A stretch of 41,666 bases of DNA from Alphaproteobacteria bacterium (GCA_018823905.1 JAHJHL010000206.1:1-41666), one strand, 5' to 3'. Counted from the stretch's first letter, positions 1-7,974 are shown. Made by a program: numbers and translations. The notes: a model not told the origin generated them from the letters alone.

Positions 1-407
1 ACACGGCACGCCCGCCGTTCGCTCATCCCGTGGCACGCCTGGAGATGAGCGACAGCTTCCCGCTTCGCGGCGGGCGTCAAAACCTTTTGCCAGGAGATCC
101 TTCAGTGCCGCCTTGTCCAGCATCGCATCGGCCAGCAGCCGTTTCAGCTTTGCGTTCTCGCTCTCCAACTCCTTCAGCCGACGAGCTTCGGAAACCTCCA
201 ACCCACCATACCTCGACTTCCAGTTATAGATCGTCGCTTCCGACACCCCGTGCCGCCGGGCCAGGTCAACGGTCTTCGCTCCCGACTCGGCCTCCTTCAG
301 CACGCCAATGATCTGCCTTCGGTAACCTCGCTCTCTTCATCTCGTCCGTCCTTCTATCAGGGCCGGACTCTAATCCAACTTAGAGGAAAATCAGGGGGGT
401 CACGTCA
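1..407 (-). mobile_element. IS3-family (IS407-like) element, 5' part, cut by window edge
   Basis: Read on the minus strand, this stretch matches most of the left part of the element at 9448-10320: the same left end (TGACGTGACCCCC), the same leader, an orfA start at 340 and the beginning of orfB at the window edge. The orfA here lacks two bases after codon 8 compared with the copy at 9514, so its frame is broken a few codons in. It lies in inverted orientation to the copy at 9448, and both left ends face the catabolic genes between them. The right end is outside the window. Family assignment rests on the encoded helix-turn-helix motif (SEATIYNWKS). Confidence 0.8.
80..340 (-). pseudogene. IS3-family orfA, frameshifted
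   Basis: The minus-strand reading encodes the usual small orfA protein of IS407-type elements: a helix-turn-helix (HGVSEATIYNWKS) followed by a leucine-zipper-like region (ESENAKLKRLLADAM). ATG is at 340. Compared with the intact-start copy at 9514, two bases are missing near 318-326, so translation from the ATG leaves the transposase frame almost at once. It is therefore unlikely to make a working protein. The 3' limit is approximate. Confidence 0.7.
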
Positions 408-593
408 CGGGTAGCCGCAGCACGCAAGCTCAGGCCGCCATCAACCGCCGATAGAAGCAGACACGCAGATCCATCGAGAGAGCTTGAGACATCCATGGCG
501 GCCTCCTTCACCAGCACGGATTCTGAGACCACTCTAGCACCAAAATCGCCTTGCCCTACCAACGATCAAGGTAAGGAGCTGTAAAGTTTCTGC
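408..593. other. Short gap between IS end and reductase gene, possible gene stub
   Basis: About 190 bases between the IS left end and the ferredoxin reductase stop codon. A minus-strand frame starting at 562 runs into the IS; its roughly 50 residues before the junction look protein-like but match nothing I recognise. It could be the 5' stub of a gene cut by the IS, or chance. No clear terminator hairpin is visible. Confidence 0.3.
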
Positions 594-1793
594 CTATCCA
601 TTAAGCTTTGGATCTCTCAACAACTCCTTCGGGGGCCGACGATCTCCAACGCTGAGCAGACGGCGAATGCGGGCAATTGCGCGGCCGCTGTTGAAGCCTA
701 CCGCCCCACATAGTTTATTCTCGCTAAACTGCAGTAAAACACCCTCCTGACCATTGAACGGCTTTAACCAATGAGAGACCGTACGATCGACTTTGCCTAC
801 GGCCTGAATATTTATATCGAACTGATCGGACCAGAATCCCGATGGCTGTGCCTTAGGCAATTCCAGGCCAAGGATAGTAGAGGCTGCCTCCCGTGCCTGG
901 ATCTGCGCGTTCAAAATAGTCTCGCTTCGATCTCCTAACCCTTCGACGGTGCTTCGGCGTCGGGTAACGTCCCCGACAGCAAGGACTCCTGGCAGCGATG
1001 TTCGACAATGAGCATCAATCAAAATGCCGTTATCATTTTCCGCGCCCGCATCATTTGCAAGCTTGGCGTTGGGAACCATCCCGACACCGATAACTAGGAC
1101 ATCGCAAGGTAGAGTCTCGCCGTTCATGAGCACCACGCCGCTAATCCGTGACGGCCCTAGGACTGAGGCTATACCTTCACCCAACCTCAGTTTAACCCCT
1201 GCCTCTTCAATAACAGTCGCCATGACCCGCCCTGCTCCCTCGCCGATCGAACGGAGCATCGGTAACGCCGCAATGTCCACAATCGTAGTATCGCAACCAC
1301 GCCTCACAGCACTTGAACCAACTTCACAACCGATCACGCCTCCGCCCATTACGACTACACGAGCTCCTGGCAACAGCGCCTCCCTCAACGCCATTGCATC
1401 GCGCGAAGTACGCAGGGTGTGGATGCCTTGCAATCTCGGAACTTGTGCAGGCCATCGAGCCAACCCACCCGTTGCCACAACCATAACCTCCGCGCCTACC
1501 TGCCGCCCTCCAGAAAGATCCAACCGCCCCGCGGTCCCAATGCCCAAAACACGATTGCCGAACTCAAGCTCCAGGTGCATTTTCTCTAAAATATCGGCCC
1601 GCACTAGAGGGGTGTCCGAGGGATCGCTAAACTCACCTGAAAGCATTTCCTTCGACACGGCAGGACGATTGTACAGCGGCTCCATCTCGGCATCAAAGAG
1701 CATCACTCGCCCATCGTATCCCAAGCGCCGAAGCTCCATCGCTGTGGTCAAACCTGCAGCGTTAGCGCCAATGATCGCAACGGTGTTCGTCAT
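594..1793 (-). CDS. FAD/NAD(P)-dependent ferredoxin reductase of a Rieske dioxygenase system
   Basis: Predicted electron-entry protein that passes electrons from NAD(P)H through FAD to the Rieske ferredoxin encoded upstream. The 399-residue protein has the standard layout of the BphA4-type reductases: N-terminal FAD-binding dinucleotide fold (IIGANAAG, residues 7-14), NAD-binding fold (GGGVIG, residues 150-155), and the second FAD motif (GVLAVGDV, residues 269-276). I place the start at ATG 1793 because a G-rich ribosome-binding-like run precedes it; an in-frame ATG at 1808 would add five residues and lacks such a site. It is the last gene of cluster 1 but is separated from the beta subunit gene by about 370 bases, so it may have its own promoter. 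Cluster 2 has no reductase, so this protein could serve both systems (inference). Confidence 0.9.
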   Translation of the reverse strand: MTNTVAIIGANAAGLTTAMELRRLGYDGRVMLFDAEMEPLYNRPAVSKEMLSGEFSDPSDTPLVRADILEKMHLELEFGNRVLGIGTAGRLDLSGGRQVGAEVMVVATGGLARWPAQVPRLQGIHTLRTSRDAMALREALLPGARVVVMGGGVIGCEVGSSAVRRGCDTTIVDIAALPMLRSIGEGAGRVMATVIEEAGVKLRLGEGIASVLGPSRISGVVLMNGETLPCDVLVIGVGMVPNAKLANDAGAENDNGILIDAHCRTSLPGVLAVGDVTRRRSTVEGLGDRSETILNAQIQAREAASTILGLELPKAQPSGFWSDQFDINIQAVGKVDRTVSHWLKPFNGQEGVLLQFSENKLCGAVGFNSGRAIARIRRLLSVGDRRPPKELLRDPKLNG

Positions 1794-2165
1794 ACAAGCC
1801 CCCCCCATCGTAAGAAAAATGTCGTTACTGAATGGAGGCGTTTGATCATAGCAGGAATCTCATGAATTTGACGATGACGGAAGATCGTATAATTATATAC
1901 GTTGCTTCTGATCCTCTCGATCATAGACATTATACAAGAACAACAAGCGTTTTACGCTTAAAGGAAAGATGATACCCTCGGACCGAACGTCGCAACGATA
2001 TCTTCTCCTACGGTAAAATATTGATTGATTAAATGGACAAGGCTTAAGGGGGCGCTGCCAGAACCGACTAACATTAAGCTACTAGTGAATGCGTCTGTGT
2101 CCCTGACAAAAGCAAACCGCGCAAACAGCAACCCGCTCCGCACCTACCGATAACGGGACAACCGA
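1794..2165. other. A+T-rich intergenic stretch inside cluster 1
   Basis: About 370 bases between the oxygenase beta gene and the reductase gene. It is visibly richer in A+T than the surroundings. It holds a 16-base imperfect palindrome at 1886-1901 (arms CGTATA/TATACG). A minus-strand open frame at 1958-2143 encodes 61 residues with no recognisable motif and no good ribosome-binding site, so I do not call it a gene. The interval could contain a separate promoter for the reductase, or be a deletion scar where a gene was lost. Confidence 0.5.
1886..1901. promoter_or_regulatory. Palindrome upstream of reductase gene
   Basis: Six-base perfect arms CGTATA and TATACG are separated by ATTA, about 90 bases upstream of the reductase start. 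The arm order (GTATA...TATAC) is not the CATAC...GTATG motif found elsewhere in this window, so it would be a different site if functional. Its A+T-richness means chance is possible. Confidence 0.3.
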
Positions 2166-2714
2166 TTAGATAAACGTATTAAAGTTCTTGGATAAAAATA
2201 CTGTCTGGGCAATAAACACCTCTCTACGCACTAATCTAAGACCTTCTGGGGTCTGACGAATAAGATCTATTCGCCGACCACCAAGCCAGTCCTCTTCATC
2301 TTCATTGCGATTACGCAAACTTATTGCGACCGAACGAACTAACCAATCGTTCTCTTCTTCGCTAGGTTCTACTTCGATATTCGAAATATAGTGTATGTTG
2401 CGTGTAGGTGGGTCTTCACTCCAAGCAGTTCGTTGCTTCCACCGAGAAGCCCGCAACTTTAACTCCGCTAGACTATCGTCAAAGTGAGCCATTCGATCAC
2501 GTTCATATGTGCCCTTCTTGTCGCGACGATAACGGGCTTGGGGAACGGGGACCCAATAGGTGAATTCCTCGTCCATCAATTGAAACCAATCGTCGTACCG
2601 TTGTTCGTCTAAGAGCCTCGCCTCCCGATATAGAAATTGTTGAATCAGATGAAACACTTCTAAAGAAGCCTGGCGAGGCGCGTTATTCTTGGGATTGGCT
2701 GGAGCAGTTACCAT
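2166..2714 (-). CDS. Rieske aromatic-ring-hydroxylating dioxygenase, beta subunit (cluster 1)
   Basis: Small structural subunit of a ring-hydroxylating dioxygenase, 182 residues, the usual length of the family (NTF2-like fold). Family-typical elements are visible: the N-terminal helix with FLYREARLLDEQRYDDW, a TYWVPV strand, the RMAHFDD segment, EDPPTR followed by a SNIEVEPSEE strand, and a C-terminal LVRREVFIAQT strand. It lies 10 bases downstream of the alpha subunit gene in the same direction. It is closely related to the beta subunit at 19822-20370, but its DNA is much richer in A+T: bases 2161-2220 hold 20 G/C of 60, against 38 of 60 at 20161-20220 in the homologue. Confidence 0.93.
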   Translation of the reverse strand: MVTAPANPKNNAPRQASLEVFHLIQQFLYREARLLDEQRYDDWFQLMDEEFTYWVPVPQARYRRDKKGTYERDRMAHFDDSLAELKLRASRWKQRTAWSEDPPTRNIHYISNIEVEPSEEENDWLVRSVAISLRNRNEDEEDWLGGRRIDLIRQTPEGLRLVRREVFIAQTVFLSKNFNTFI

Positions 2715-2724
2715 GCTTATGTCC

Positions 2725-4044
2725 TTAATTATTGTCGAGGCTGGACCAATCGCTGGCTGACATGAGGTCAGCCCAACGTTTATAGAATGCGCGCTGGTTT
2801 GCGTCGTTCAATTGGACGCGATGGATTTTTCCTGGAAACTCTTCGTGATCTATCGCCGAGTCCAATCCTAATCCATAGTGCAGTTTCTGACGGCGCGTAA
2901 CGACACCAGCGTTTGAGTGCGTGCAATGCTCCCAGTTTTCCCCGTCATCAGATTCAAACATGCCGGTTGGGGAGAAAGTTCTCGAAATGCCACGACGGTA
3001 GGCCTCCTTGAGGCTCTTTGGAGCATCGCGGTTGACGAGCACCCACGTATTCAATTCAATCTCGTGGGCCCCCTTGGGGAGCCATGTTCGCCAAGTGTTA
3101 AGTCCCGGGAGGTATGCAAGATTTGGAAAAACATTAGCCGAACTCATAGACCCCACCATTTTCGCTCGCAGCTTTCCGAGGCGTTCGGCGAAGCGCGCTT
3201 CATTCTCCTTCAAATAGTCCACAACCTCCGGCTCGCCCAGCGCCATGGCATTACCAATCAAATCCAGTCCAAATTCGGTACCGTGTCCATTGACACTCGC
3301 TTGAAAGGACTTCTCGGGATTTACTTTTACACCGTGGCCAAAAATCGCTTCAGCGGCTGATGCATGTGTCCAACCGGCGTGATATGCGTCTCCGACGAAG
3401 TTCTCAGCCGCGAATTTCCAGTTTGACCGCAATCGAGACTTTACGTTGCCCTCAAGGAATTCGGTACCACCAGGATCGTTATCGAGCAGGACATCCAAGT
3501 AATAGCGATAGTCGCCTAAATATTCATCTAGCGATGGCGCCTCAGGATCAAAGGTAGCGAAGATCAAACCCTTGTAGGATTGAGTTCTCGCCCGATGTAG
3601 GCCTAACTTACTCTTATCGAAATTCGCGCAGGCTGAGTAATGCTCCTCCTCATGTATGCTAACAAGCCCCCCATCTAGACCAAAAGCCCATCCGTGAAAG
3701 TTACACGTGAATTGACGAGCGGTGCCAGCCTCAGCAAAACATACTCTATTACCCCTGTGGGTACAGGAATTTAAGAATACGTTAACTTCCCCTTTTCGAT
3801 CTTTCGCGACTATAACAGCATCTTGCCCAATATGAGTAGTTAGGAAATCGCCGGGCTCAGTGAACTGCGATTCATGACCTACGAAACACCAGCAGCGGGC
3901 AAAAATTCGCTCCAATTCAAGCTGGTAAATATCCGCATTCCAAAAAATTCGCCTGTCGATCCATCCGGCTTCAACATCCACGAGTTGGTGAAAGTCAAGG
4001 TCAGACGCCGCGCGGTTATTTTCGCGTTGAAAAGTCTCAACCAT
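2725..4044 (-). CDS. Rieske aromatic-ring-hydroxylating dioxygenase, alpha subunit (cluster 1)
   Basis: Catalytic large subunit, 439 residues. The Rieske [2Fe-2S] ligands are Cys94, His96, Cys114 and His117 (SCTHRGNRV ... CNFHGW). The mononuclear iron site is seen in ENFVGDAYHAGWTH, with His222 and His227, and the bridging Asp219 in the naphthalene-dioxygenase spacing D-x2-H-x4-H. The start at 4044 is chosen because AGGAG lies seven bases upstream; a longer frame to 4092 would overlap the ferredoxin gene. Ten bases separate it from the ferredoxin upstream and from beta downstream. It would insert both atoms of O2 into an aromatic ring to form a cis-dihydrodiol. The homologue at 20367 shares most of the C-terminal half by eye. 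Substrate unknown. Confidence 0.94.
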   Translation of the reverse strand: MVETFQRENNRAASDLDFHQLVDVEAGWIDRRIFWNADIYQLELERIFARCWCFVGHESQFTEPGDFLTTHIGQDAVIVAKDRKGEVNVFLNSCTHRGNRVCFAEAGTARQFTCNFHGWAFGLDGGLVSIHEEEHYSACANFDKSKLGLHRARTQSYKGLIFATFDPEAPSLDEYLGDYRYYLDVLLDNDPGGTEFLEGNVKSRLRSNWKFAAENFVGDAYHAGWTHASAAEAIFGHGVKVNPEKSFQASVNGHGTEFGLDLIGNAMALGEPEVVDYLKENEARFAERLGKLRAKMVGSMSSANVFPNLAYLPGLNTWRTWLPKGAHEIELNTWVLVNRDAPKSLKEAYRRGISRTFSPTGMFESDDGENWEHCTHSNAGVVTRRQKLHYGLGLDSAIDHEEFPGKIHRVQLNDANQRAFYKRWADLMSASDWSSLDNN

Positions 4045-4054
4045 CGGTGTTCTC

Positions 4055-4435
4055 CTATTGATACTGCGGGGATGAAGCGTGAGTGTCGTCATTTTTGTTC
4101 GGTGTCGTGTTCACCAGCAACTTACCGCCCTCGACCCATACTTGATAAGTACTGATCGGTTCTGTGGCCGGAAAGCAAAGAGCCTTGCCCGATCGAATGT
4201 CGAATTCACCAGAATGGGCCGGACAAATTACGGTGAATCCCTCGAGCCAACCTTCTGTAAGAGAGGCTACCGCATGGGAGCAGACATCATCTGTCGCGAA
4301 CCACTCATCGTCGACGTGATAAACGGCGATCTCCCCAAGGCCATCGATTGAAAATGCCTTCATTTCACCTTTCGGGATCTGCGAAGCTTCACCGAGTTCG
4401 ACTAGATTTGAAACCATACCCTCCTCTTTTTCCAT
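4055..4435 (-). CDS. Rieske-type [2Fe-2S] ferredoxin (cluster 1)
   Basis: Soluble electron carrier between the reductase and the oxygenase. The 126-residue protein has the Rieske ligands Cys52, His54, Cys71 and His74 (VCSHAVAS ... CPAHSGEFD), as in BphA3-type ferredoxins, with the usual AEG/TEGWLEGF linker. The start is uncertain: ATG 4435 has a weak site, while ATG 4417 follows GGAGG at a short distance and would give 120 residues. The C-terminus carries about 15 polar residues beyond the usual end. It sits between the LigB-like gene and the alpha subunit gene, in an order different from cluster 2, where the ferredoxin is last. Confidence 0.92.
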   Translation of the reverse strand: MEKEEGMVSNLVELGEASQIPKGEMKAFSIDGLGEIAVYHVDDEWFATDDVCSHAVASLTEGWLEGFTVICPAHSGEFDIRSGKALCFPATEPISTYQVWVEGGKLLVNTTPNKNDDTHASSPQYQ

Positions 4436-4447
4436 TATTACCCGCTC

Positions 4448-5269
4448 TCAAGAAGCAACACAAAGTTCAGCGAAGCCTAGGCCGGTCACTCCACCATCCC
4501 AAGGCTCATAAGCGATGACCTTGCCCGCCCCTCTGACTGCGCCCATTGCGCAGAGAAGTTGACGAATTTCCATCGCACCATTTCCACCGTGTTCTAGAAT
4601 GTAATCATCGGTTAAATTGATGAGAGCCTCAGGCTCCCCCCTCTCCACCGCATCGAGGATCAGCTTATCGAAGGCCTTGTTGATACGCCCCATTTGCGGA
4701 AGGCCAACCCAATGGCTGAGGCCACCTGATCCAATGACAACGACCCTCTCGTCGCCAGGATAAGCTTCGATGGCCCGACGTATCGAACCGCCAAGGTCAT
4801 AGGCCCTTTGCGTGCGAATTAAGGGCTGAACACCTGCGGCCAGATAGACGGGTATAGTTGCGACAGAACCATCTGAAGGCAATGAGCGGCGAACTGGAAT
4901 ACCTACAGAATGATCGACGTTAATCGATTTGGCAGCCGCCCAGTCGAACCCCTCCTCATGACCCACACGCATTATATGTTGCGCCAATGACGGGTTGCCT
5001 TTGATGCCCCCGCGCTCAACTCCAGGCAAAGGATCGATTGGGCCCTGCACATCTCCGATGCCGATCGCCATCTGAGGTAAACAATTCGGACCGAATAAAA
5101 TATAGTGATCGGCACCAATTATAACAGCAGTTGTCGCATCTAGCTGACGCACGCGTTCAAGGATCGTGTCGTACGCTGCCAAGACAACTGACGAGTCAAC
5201 CTTCCGCGGGTTAATGAAAACCAGCGGGTCGTGGGACATTAGAAACCCACCAACCACATTTGCCATCAC
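4448..5269 (-). CDS. Class III extradiol ring-cleavage dioxygenase, LigB-like catalytic subunit (cluster 1)
   Basis: Fe(II)-dependent meta-cleavage enzyme of the LigB superfamily, 273 residues, close to the family's usual length. Probable iron ligands are His13 (MSHDP), His55 (GADHYILF) and Glu234 (GGNGAMEIR); His120 (VDHS) and His186 (GLSHW) match conserved second-shell histidines. The C-terminus has VIAYEPWDGGVTGLGFAE, like protocatechuate 4,5-dioxygenase beta and its relatives. The gene overlaps the LigA-like gene by four bases (ATGA), indicating translational coupling and a two-subunit enzyme. Next to a Rieske dioxygenase and a C-C hydrolase, the substrate is more likely a bicyclic or substituted catechol than protocatechuate (inference); CarBaBb of carbazole degradation is the known precedent. 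Confidence 0.92.
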   Translation of the reverse strand: MMANVVGGFLMSHDPLVFINPRKVDSSVVLAAYDTILERVRQLDATTAVIIGADHYILFGPNCLPQMAIGIGDVQGPIDPLPGVERGGIKGNPSLAQHIMRVGHEEGFDWAAAKSINVDHSVGIPVRRSLPSDGSVATIPVYLAAGVQPLIRTQRAYDLGGSIRRAIEAYPGDERVVVIGSGGLSHWVGLPQMGRINKAFDKLILDAVERGEPEALINLTDDYILEHGGNGAMEIRQLLCAMGAVRGAGKVIAYEPWDGGVTGLGFAELCVAS

Positions 5270-5538
5270 ACCGCCTCCCTAGCGCAGCCGGAGATCGCGT
5301 TTAGGTACTCGGGCAGGTCTTGCGGCCCCCGCACACACATCCATAAGCCAAAAGTGAGCATGGGACTCACTCCGACATCAAGCATGGAAGATACATTCAT
5401 ACCCCCAATCATTTCCTGCTCATCCCGACTCAATCCATATCGCTCCAGTACTTCTGTAGGCTCTGCAACGAAGCGTTTTCTCACTGAACTCTTGGTGGTA
5501 ATGTCATACAGCGCCAACTCAATTCCATGGACACTCAT
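5266..5538 (-). CDS. LigA-like small subunit of extradiol dioxygenase (cluster 1)
   Basis: Small all-helical subunit, 90 residues, that closes the active site of LigAB-type dioxygenases. Visible features are the KRFVAEPTEVLERYGLS segment, in which LigA-family proteins have a hydrophobic helix then 'YGLSxxE', and the later GVSPMLTFGLWM stretch. The downstream catalytic gene overlaps it by four bases. The hydrolase gene ends nine bases upstream. The homologue in cluster 2 (22551-22832) shares the same architecture but is more divergent than the catalytic partners. Confidence 0.88.
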   Translation of the reverse strand: MSVHGIELALYDITTKSSVRKRFVAEPTEVLERYGLSRDEQEMIGGMNVSSMLDVGVSPMLTFGLWMCVRGPQDLPEYLNAISGCAREAV

Positions 5539-5547
5539 TCCGCCCTC

Positions 5548-6393
5548 CTAAAAACCGTGGCGACTAAGAAATTCGCTTATCAAGCCAACAAAAGCCTTTG
5601 GCCGCTCCAACTGAACCCAGTGGCCGCACTCTCCGAAGATATGCAACTCGCTCTTTGGCAAATTTCGAGCGGCACCTACCGCCACCTCCATAGGAATGAC
5701 TGAATCTTCGCGCCCGTGCAGCAGCAATGCCGGCTTATCGATCGTAGCTAGCTTTTCAGCCGGCATTCCACGAACGAGCCGCGGCCCTTCTTCATTCGAT
5801 TGGGGCATTAGGGCGCGCAGCGCCGTGCGCCCAGAATGGCGTAGGCTCATTTCATACCGCTCCCGAACCATGGACTCGGTTACGATAGACGTATCGTACG
5901 GGAAACGCTCGAGGATGGCCCGCATACCCTCAAGAGAGGGCTCGAATGCAGCGCCTTCACTTAGGGCACTCGTCTGCTCGAACTGACCAGCCGGAGTGCC
6001 CATCAATACCAAGCCCAGCACAGCCTCGGGCTGCCGAAGGGTGGCCGCAAGCGACAGCGCTCCACCGAAAGAATTACCAACAAGAACTGAGGGGCCGACA
6101 TTAAGAGCTTCCAGAAAGCCCAGAAGTTGACTGACCCACACCTTCATATTGAGCGTCAGATCAGGCTCGCAGTCAGTCAGCCCAAATCCAGCCATATCCG
6201 CAGCAATGACGCGGTAATTTTCTGCCAAATGAGGTATTACATTACCCCAATTTTCCCAGGCACTCACTCCTGGTCCGGAGCCATGCAGAAGTACGAGCGG
6301 AATGCCAGATCCTTCATCATGATAATGGGTACGAATGCCATTATTCTCGAGAAAATTGCCTTGCTGTATGGTCAAATTCTCCACTCCCGCCAA
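5548..6393 (-). CDS. Meta-cleavage product hydrolase, alpha/beta fold (cluster 1)
   Basis: C-C bond hydrolase of the BphD/XylF type, about 281 residues, expected to split a ring-cleavage product into a carboxylic acid and 2-hydroxypenta-2,4-dienoate. The oxyanion motif HGSGPG is at residues 37-42, the nucleophile Ser108 is in GNSFGG, and the remaining triad members are Asp230 (GREDSVIP) and His258 (ECGHWVQ). The start is unclear: the frame opens at a TTG (6393), with GTG at 6384 as an alternative, and neither has a strong ribosome-binding site. It is the first gene of cluster 1. A CATAC-N6-GTATG inverted repeat lies about 25 bases upstream, directly after a TTGACA/TAAACC promoter-like pair. 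Confidence 0.9.
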   Translation of the reverse strand: MAGVENLTIQQGNFLENNGIRTHYHDEGSGIPLVLLHGSGPGVSAWENWGNVIPHLAENYRVIAADMAGFGLTDCEPDLTLNMKVWVSQLLGFLEALNVGPSVLVGNSFGGALSLAATLRQPEAVLGLVLMGTPAGQFEQTSALSEGAAFEPSLEGMRAILERFPYDTSIVTESMVRERYEMSLRHSGRTALRALMPQSNEEGPRLVRGMPAEKLATIDKPALLLHGREDSVIPMEVAVGAARNLPKSELHIFGECGHWVQLERPKAFVGLISEFLSRHGF

Positions 6394-6415
6394 ATGTTCG
6401 TCGCATAGTCGCTAG

Positions 6416-6460
6416 CCATACTCTTAAGTATGGTTTAGGATCGACATTTCGCGCTGTCAA
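6416..6460 (-). promoter_or_regulatory. Cluster 1 promoter with CATAC-N6-GTATG operator
   Basis: On the minus strand TTGACA (6460-6455) is followed after 17 bases by TAAACC (6437-6432), a plausible sigma-70-type pair with a weak -10. Immediately downstream is the perfect-armed inverted repeat CCATAC-N6-GTATGG at 6416-6433, which would cover the transcription start. The same arrangement, with the repeat abutting the -10, is seen at 23678-23722 upstream of the cluster 2 hydrolase. A repressor bound here would block initiation. Confidence 0.65.
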
Positions 6461-6670
6461 GGGATGTTCAGATTGTATGGCCATCAGAAGAGCCGCAAGG
6501 TCAAGACCAACCAATCACCCGTTGCCTGCCCCCATGAGAATTGGAGTTGGCGCCCTCTGACATCCAGACCCCGCGTCGGACCGCTCGGGTGTGGAGTTTT
6601 CCTTAAGTTGCCTTGCTCCCCTGAACAGACGGGTTTTTGCTAGATTCTTACGCAAAGAAGTCGGACGAGA

Positions 6671-6820
6671 ATGAAGCGAAACTGGTCCAGCGAAGAACAG
6701 ATCATCGCGGTTTGAAACTGGGGTGCCGCCGTTACGGGGCCAGCTCCGCCACGTTCTACAAGTGGAAGTCGAAGTTCGGTGGACTGGGGGTATCCGATGC
6801 CTGTCGGCTGCGGACTTCTA
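6671..6820 (+). pseudogene. IS3-family orfA, N-terminal part, decayed
   Basis: From ATG 6671 the frame gives MKRNWSSEEQIIAV then stop. A second frame then encodes ATFYKWKSKFGGLGVSD, the helix-turn-helix recognition region of IS407-type orfA. An internal deletion or shift therefore separates the two parts. The reading is cut at 6820 by an IS5-family element with a TA duplication; the zipper region (ENSRLKKLLAEALLDN) continues after 7634. Confidence 0.7.
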
Positions 6821-7632
6821 GGCCGTGTTGACAAAAGGGATCCCCATTTGCTCCGAGTTCTGATTCAAGACTGCTTTTTGAGGAGCAGTCATGGGTCGCG
6901 GGGATTTATCCGATGCGGAGTGGGAATTGATCGGGCCGCTGCTGCCTGCTGAGCGTGGTCGCTGGGCGCGGCCGGCGGGCGATAACCGGCGCTTCCTCAA
7001 TGGCATGCTCCATGTGCTGCGGGTCGGCTGCCCCTGGCACGACATGCATGTGCGCTATGGCAAATGGAACTCGGTCTATGTCCGGTTCAGGCGGTGGGCT
7101 GAACAGGGCAAACGCTGATCGACCTGGGACTGACGGACGACTGGCAGCATATGATCGACAGCACAAGCGTTCGCGGTCATGTCTCGGCTGCGGGCGGAAA
7201 AGGGGGGCTTGTGCGAACGCTCTTGGTCGATCACGCGGCGGCTTTACGAGCAAAATCCACGCCCGATGCGACAATCAGAGATTGTCTCTCGGCTTCATCC
7301 TGACTGGCGGCGAGGCCTCCGATTACACCGCTGCGGAGCCGCTGATGGATATCCCCATCGCCACGCCCAGAAGGCTATGACGGTGATCGCTTCCGGGAGG
7401 CTTGCTGATCCGTGGTATCCTGCCGATCATCCCACCCCGCTCGAACCGCAAGATGCCCGAGCATCCCGACTATCGCCGCTATCGAGATCGCAACTGCGTC
7501 GAGCGCATGTTCGGTAAGCTCAAGCAACAGCGGCGCATCGCCACCCGGTACGACAAGACGGACCTCTCGTTTGACAGCTTCCTCAACCTCGCCGCCGCGC
7601 GCCTATGGCTGAAGTCTTTTATCAACACGGCC
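6821..7632 (+). mobile_element. IS5-family element (IS427-like), decayed
   Basis: An 812-base element with near-identical ends: left GGCCGTGTTGACAAAAG at 6821, and right end, read inwards, GGCCGTGTTGATAAAAG ending at 7632. It is flanked by TA on both sides (6819-6820 and 7633-7634), consistent with a target duplication. It sits inside the orfA of an older IS3 remnant, so it arrived later. Its transposase is broken by several frameshifts. Confidence 0.85.
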
Positions 7633-7635
7633 TAG
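6891..7635 (+). pseudogene. IS5-family transposase, multiply frameshifted
   Basis: The protein is recognisable across several frames. MGRGDLSDAEWELIGPLLP and FLNGMLHVLRVGCPW lie in the first frame. MIDSTSVRGH, with the first catalytic Asp, lies in a second. GRSRGGFTSKIHARCDN and GGEASDYTAAEPL lie in a third. The C-terminal RDRNCVERMFGKLKQQRRIATRYDK, with the catalytic Glu region, lies in another. The first frame stops at 7118 after WAEQGKR, where family members continue for several residues more, suggesting a small deletion. IS427-group elements can use one programmed shift, but this many breaks means it is dead. Confidence 0.8.
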
Positions 7636-7974
7636 GACGAGAACAGCCGGCTGAAGAAGCTGCTGGCCGAAGCATTGCTCGACAACGTGGTGCTGAAGGA
7701 TCTGGCACCAAAAATTGGTAACGCCCGGCGCGAAGCGGGAAGCCGTCGTCCATGCCCGTGAGGAGCATGGGCTAAGCGAGCGTCGGACGTGCAGTCTGGT
7801 TGGCGTGAGCCGCACGGTGATCCGTTACGAGCCGGCGAGGCCGGATGACGGGGCACTGCGGGAACGGTTGCGCGAGCAGGCGGCGGAACGTCGCCGGTTC
7901 GGCTATCGCCGCCTGGGCTACCTGCTGGCGCGGGAAGGCATGCGACCGAACCACAAGATGCTGCTGCGCATCTA
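7636..7974 (+). pseudogene. IS3-family orfA end and orfB N-terminal fragment
   Basis: After the IS5 insertion the host IS3 element continues with the orfA zipper (SRLKKLLAEALLDNVVLKD) and then orfB from about 7715: KREAVVHAREEHGLSERR, RFGYRRLGYLLAREG and MLLRIY. The fragment ends at 7974, well before the DDE catalytic core, so no transposase is made. The break coincides with the left arm of the inverted repeat 7973-8029. Confidence 0.75.

Larger units (their letters stand above)
6622..7974 (+). mobile_element. Remnant IS3-family element, interrupted by an IS5-family insertion
   Basis: An IS407-like IS3 element begins near 6622 (TGAACAG) with orfA at 6671. Its orfA resumes at 7633 after the inserted IS5-type element, and orfB runs to about 7974. 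There the similarity stops abruptly, within the codons for LLRIY, at the edge of a 20-base inverted repeat. OrfA is decayed: it opens MKRNWSSEEQIIAV, meets a stop, and has lost the middle part before SATFYKWKSKFGG. The element is a fossil and not mobile by itself. Confidence 0.75.

Noticed and set aside
1958..2143. 61-residue minus-strand open frame between beta and reductase genes
   Set aside because: No motif, no convincing ribosome-binding site, and no counterpart in cluster 2.
594..6393. Calling cluster 1 a carbazole (car) operon
   Set aside because: The LigAB-type and hydrolase genes fit, but carbazole dioxygenase has no beta subunit, while here an alpha-beta oxygenase of naphthalene-dioxygenase style is present.
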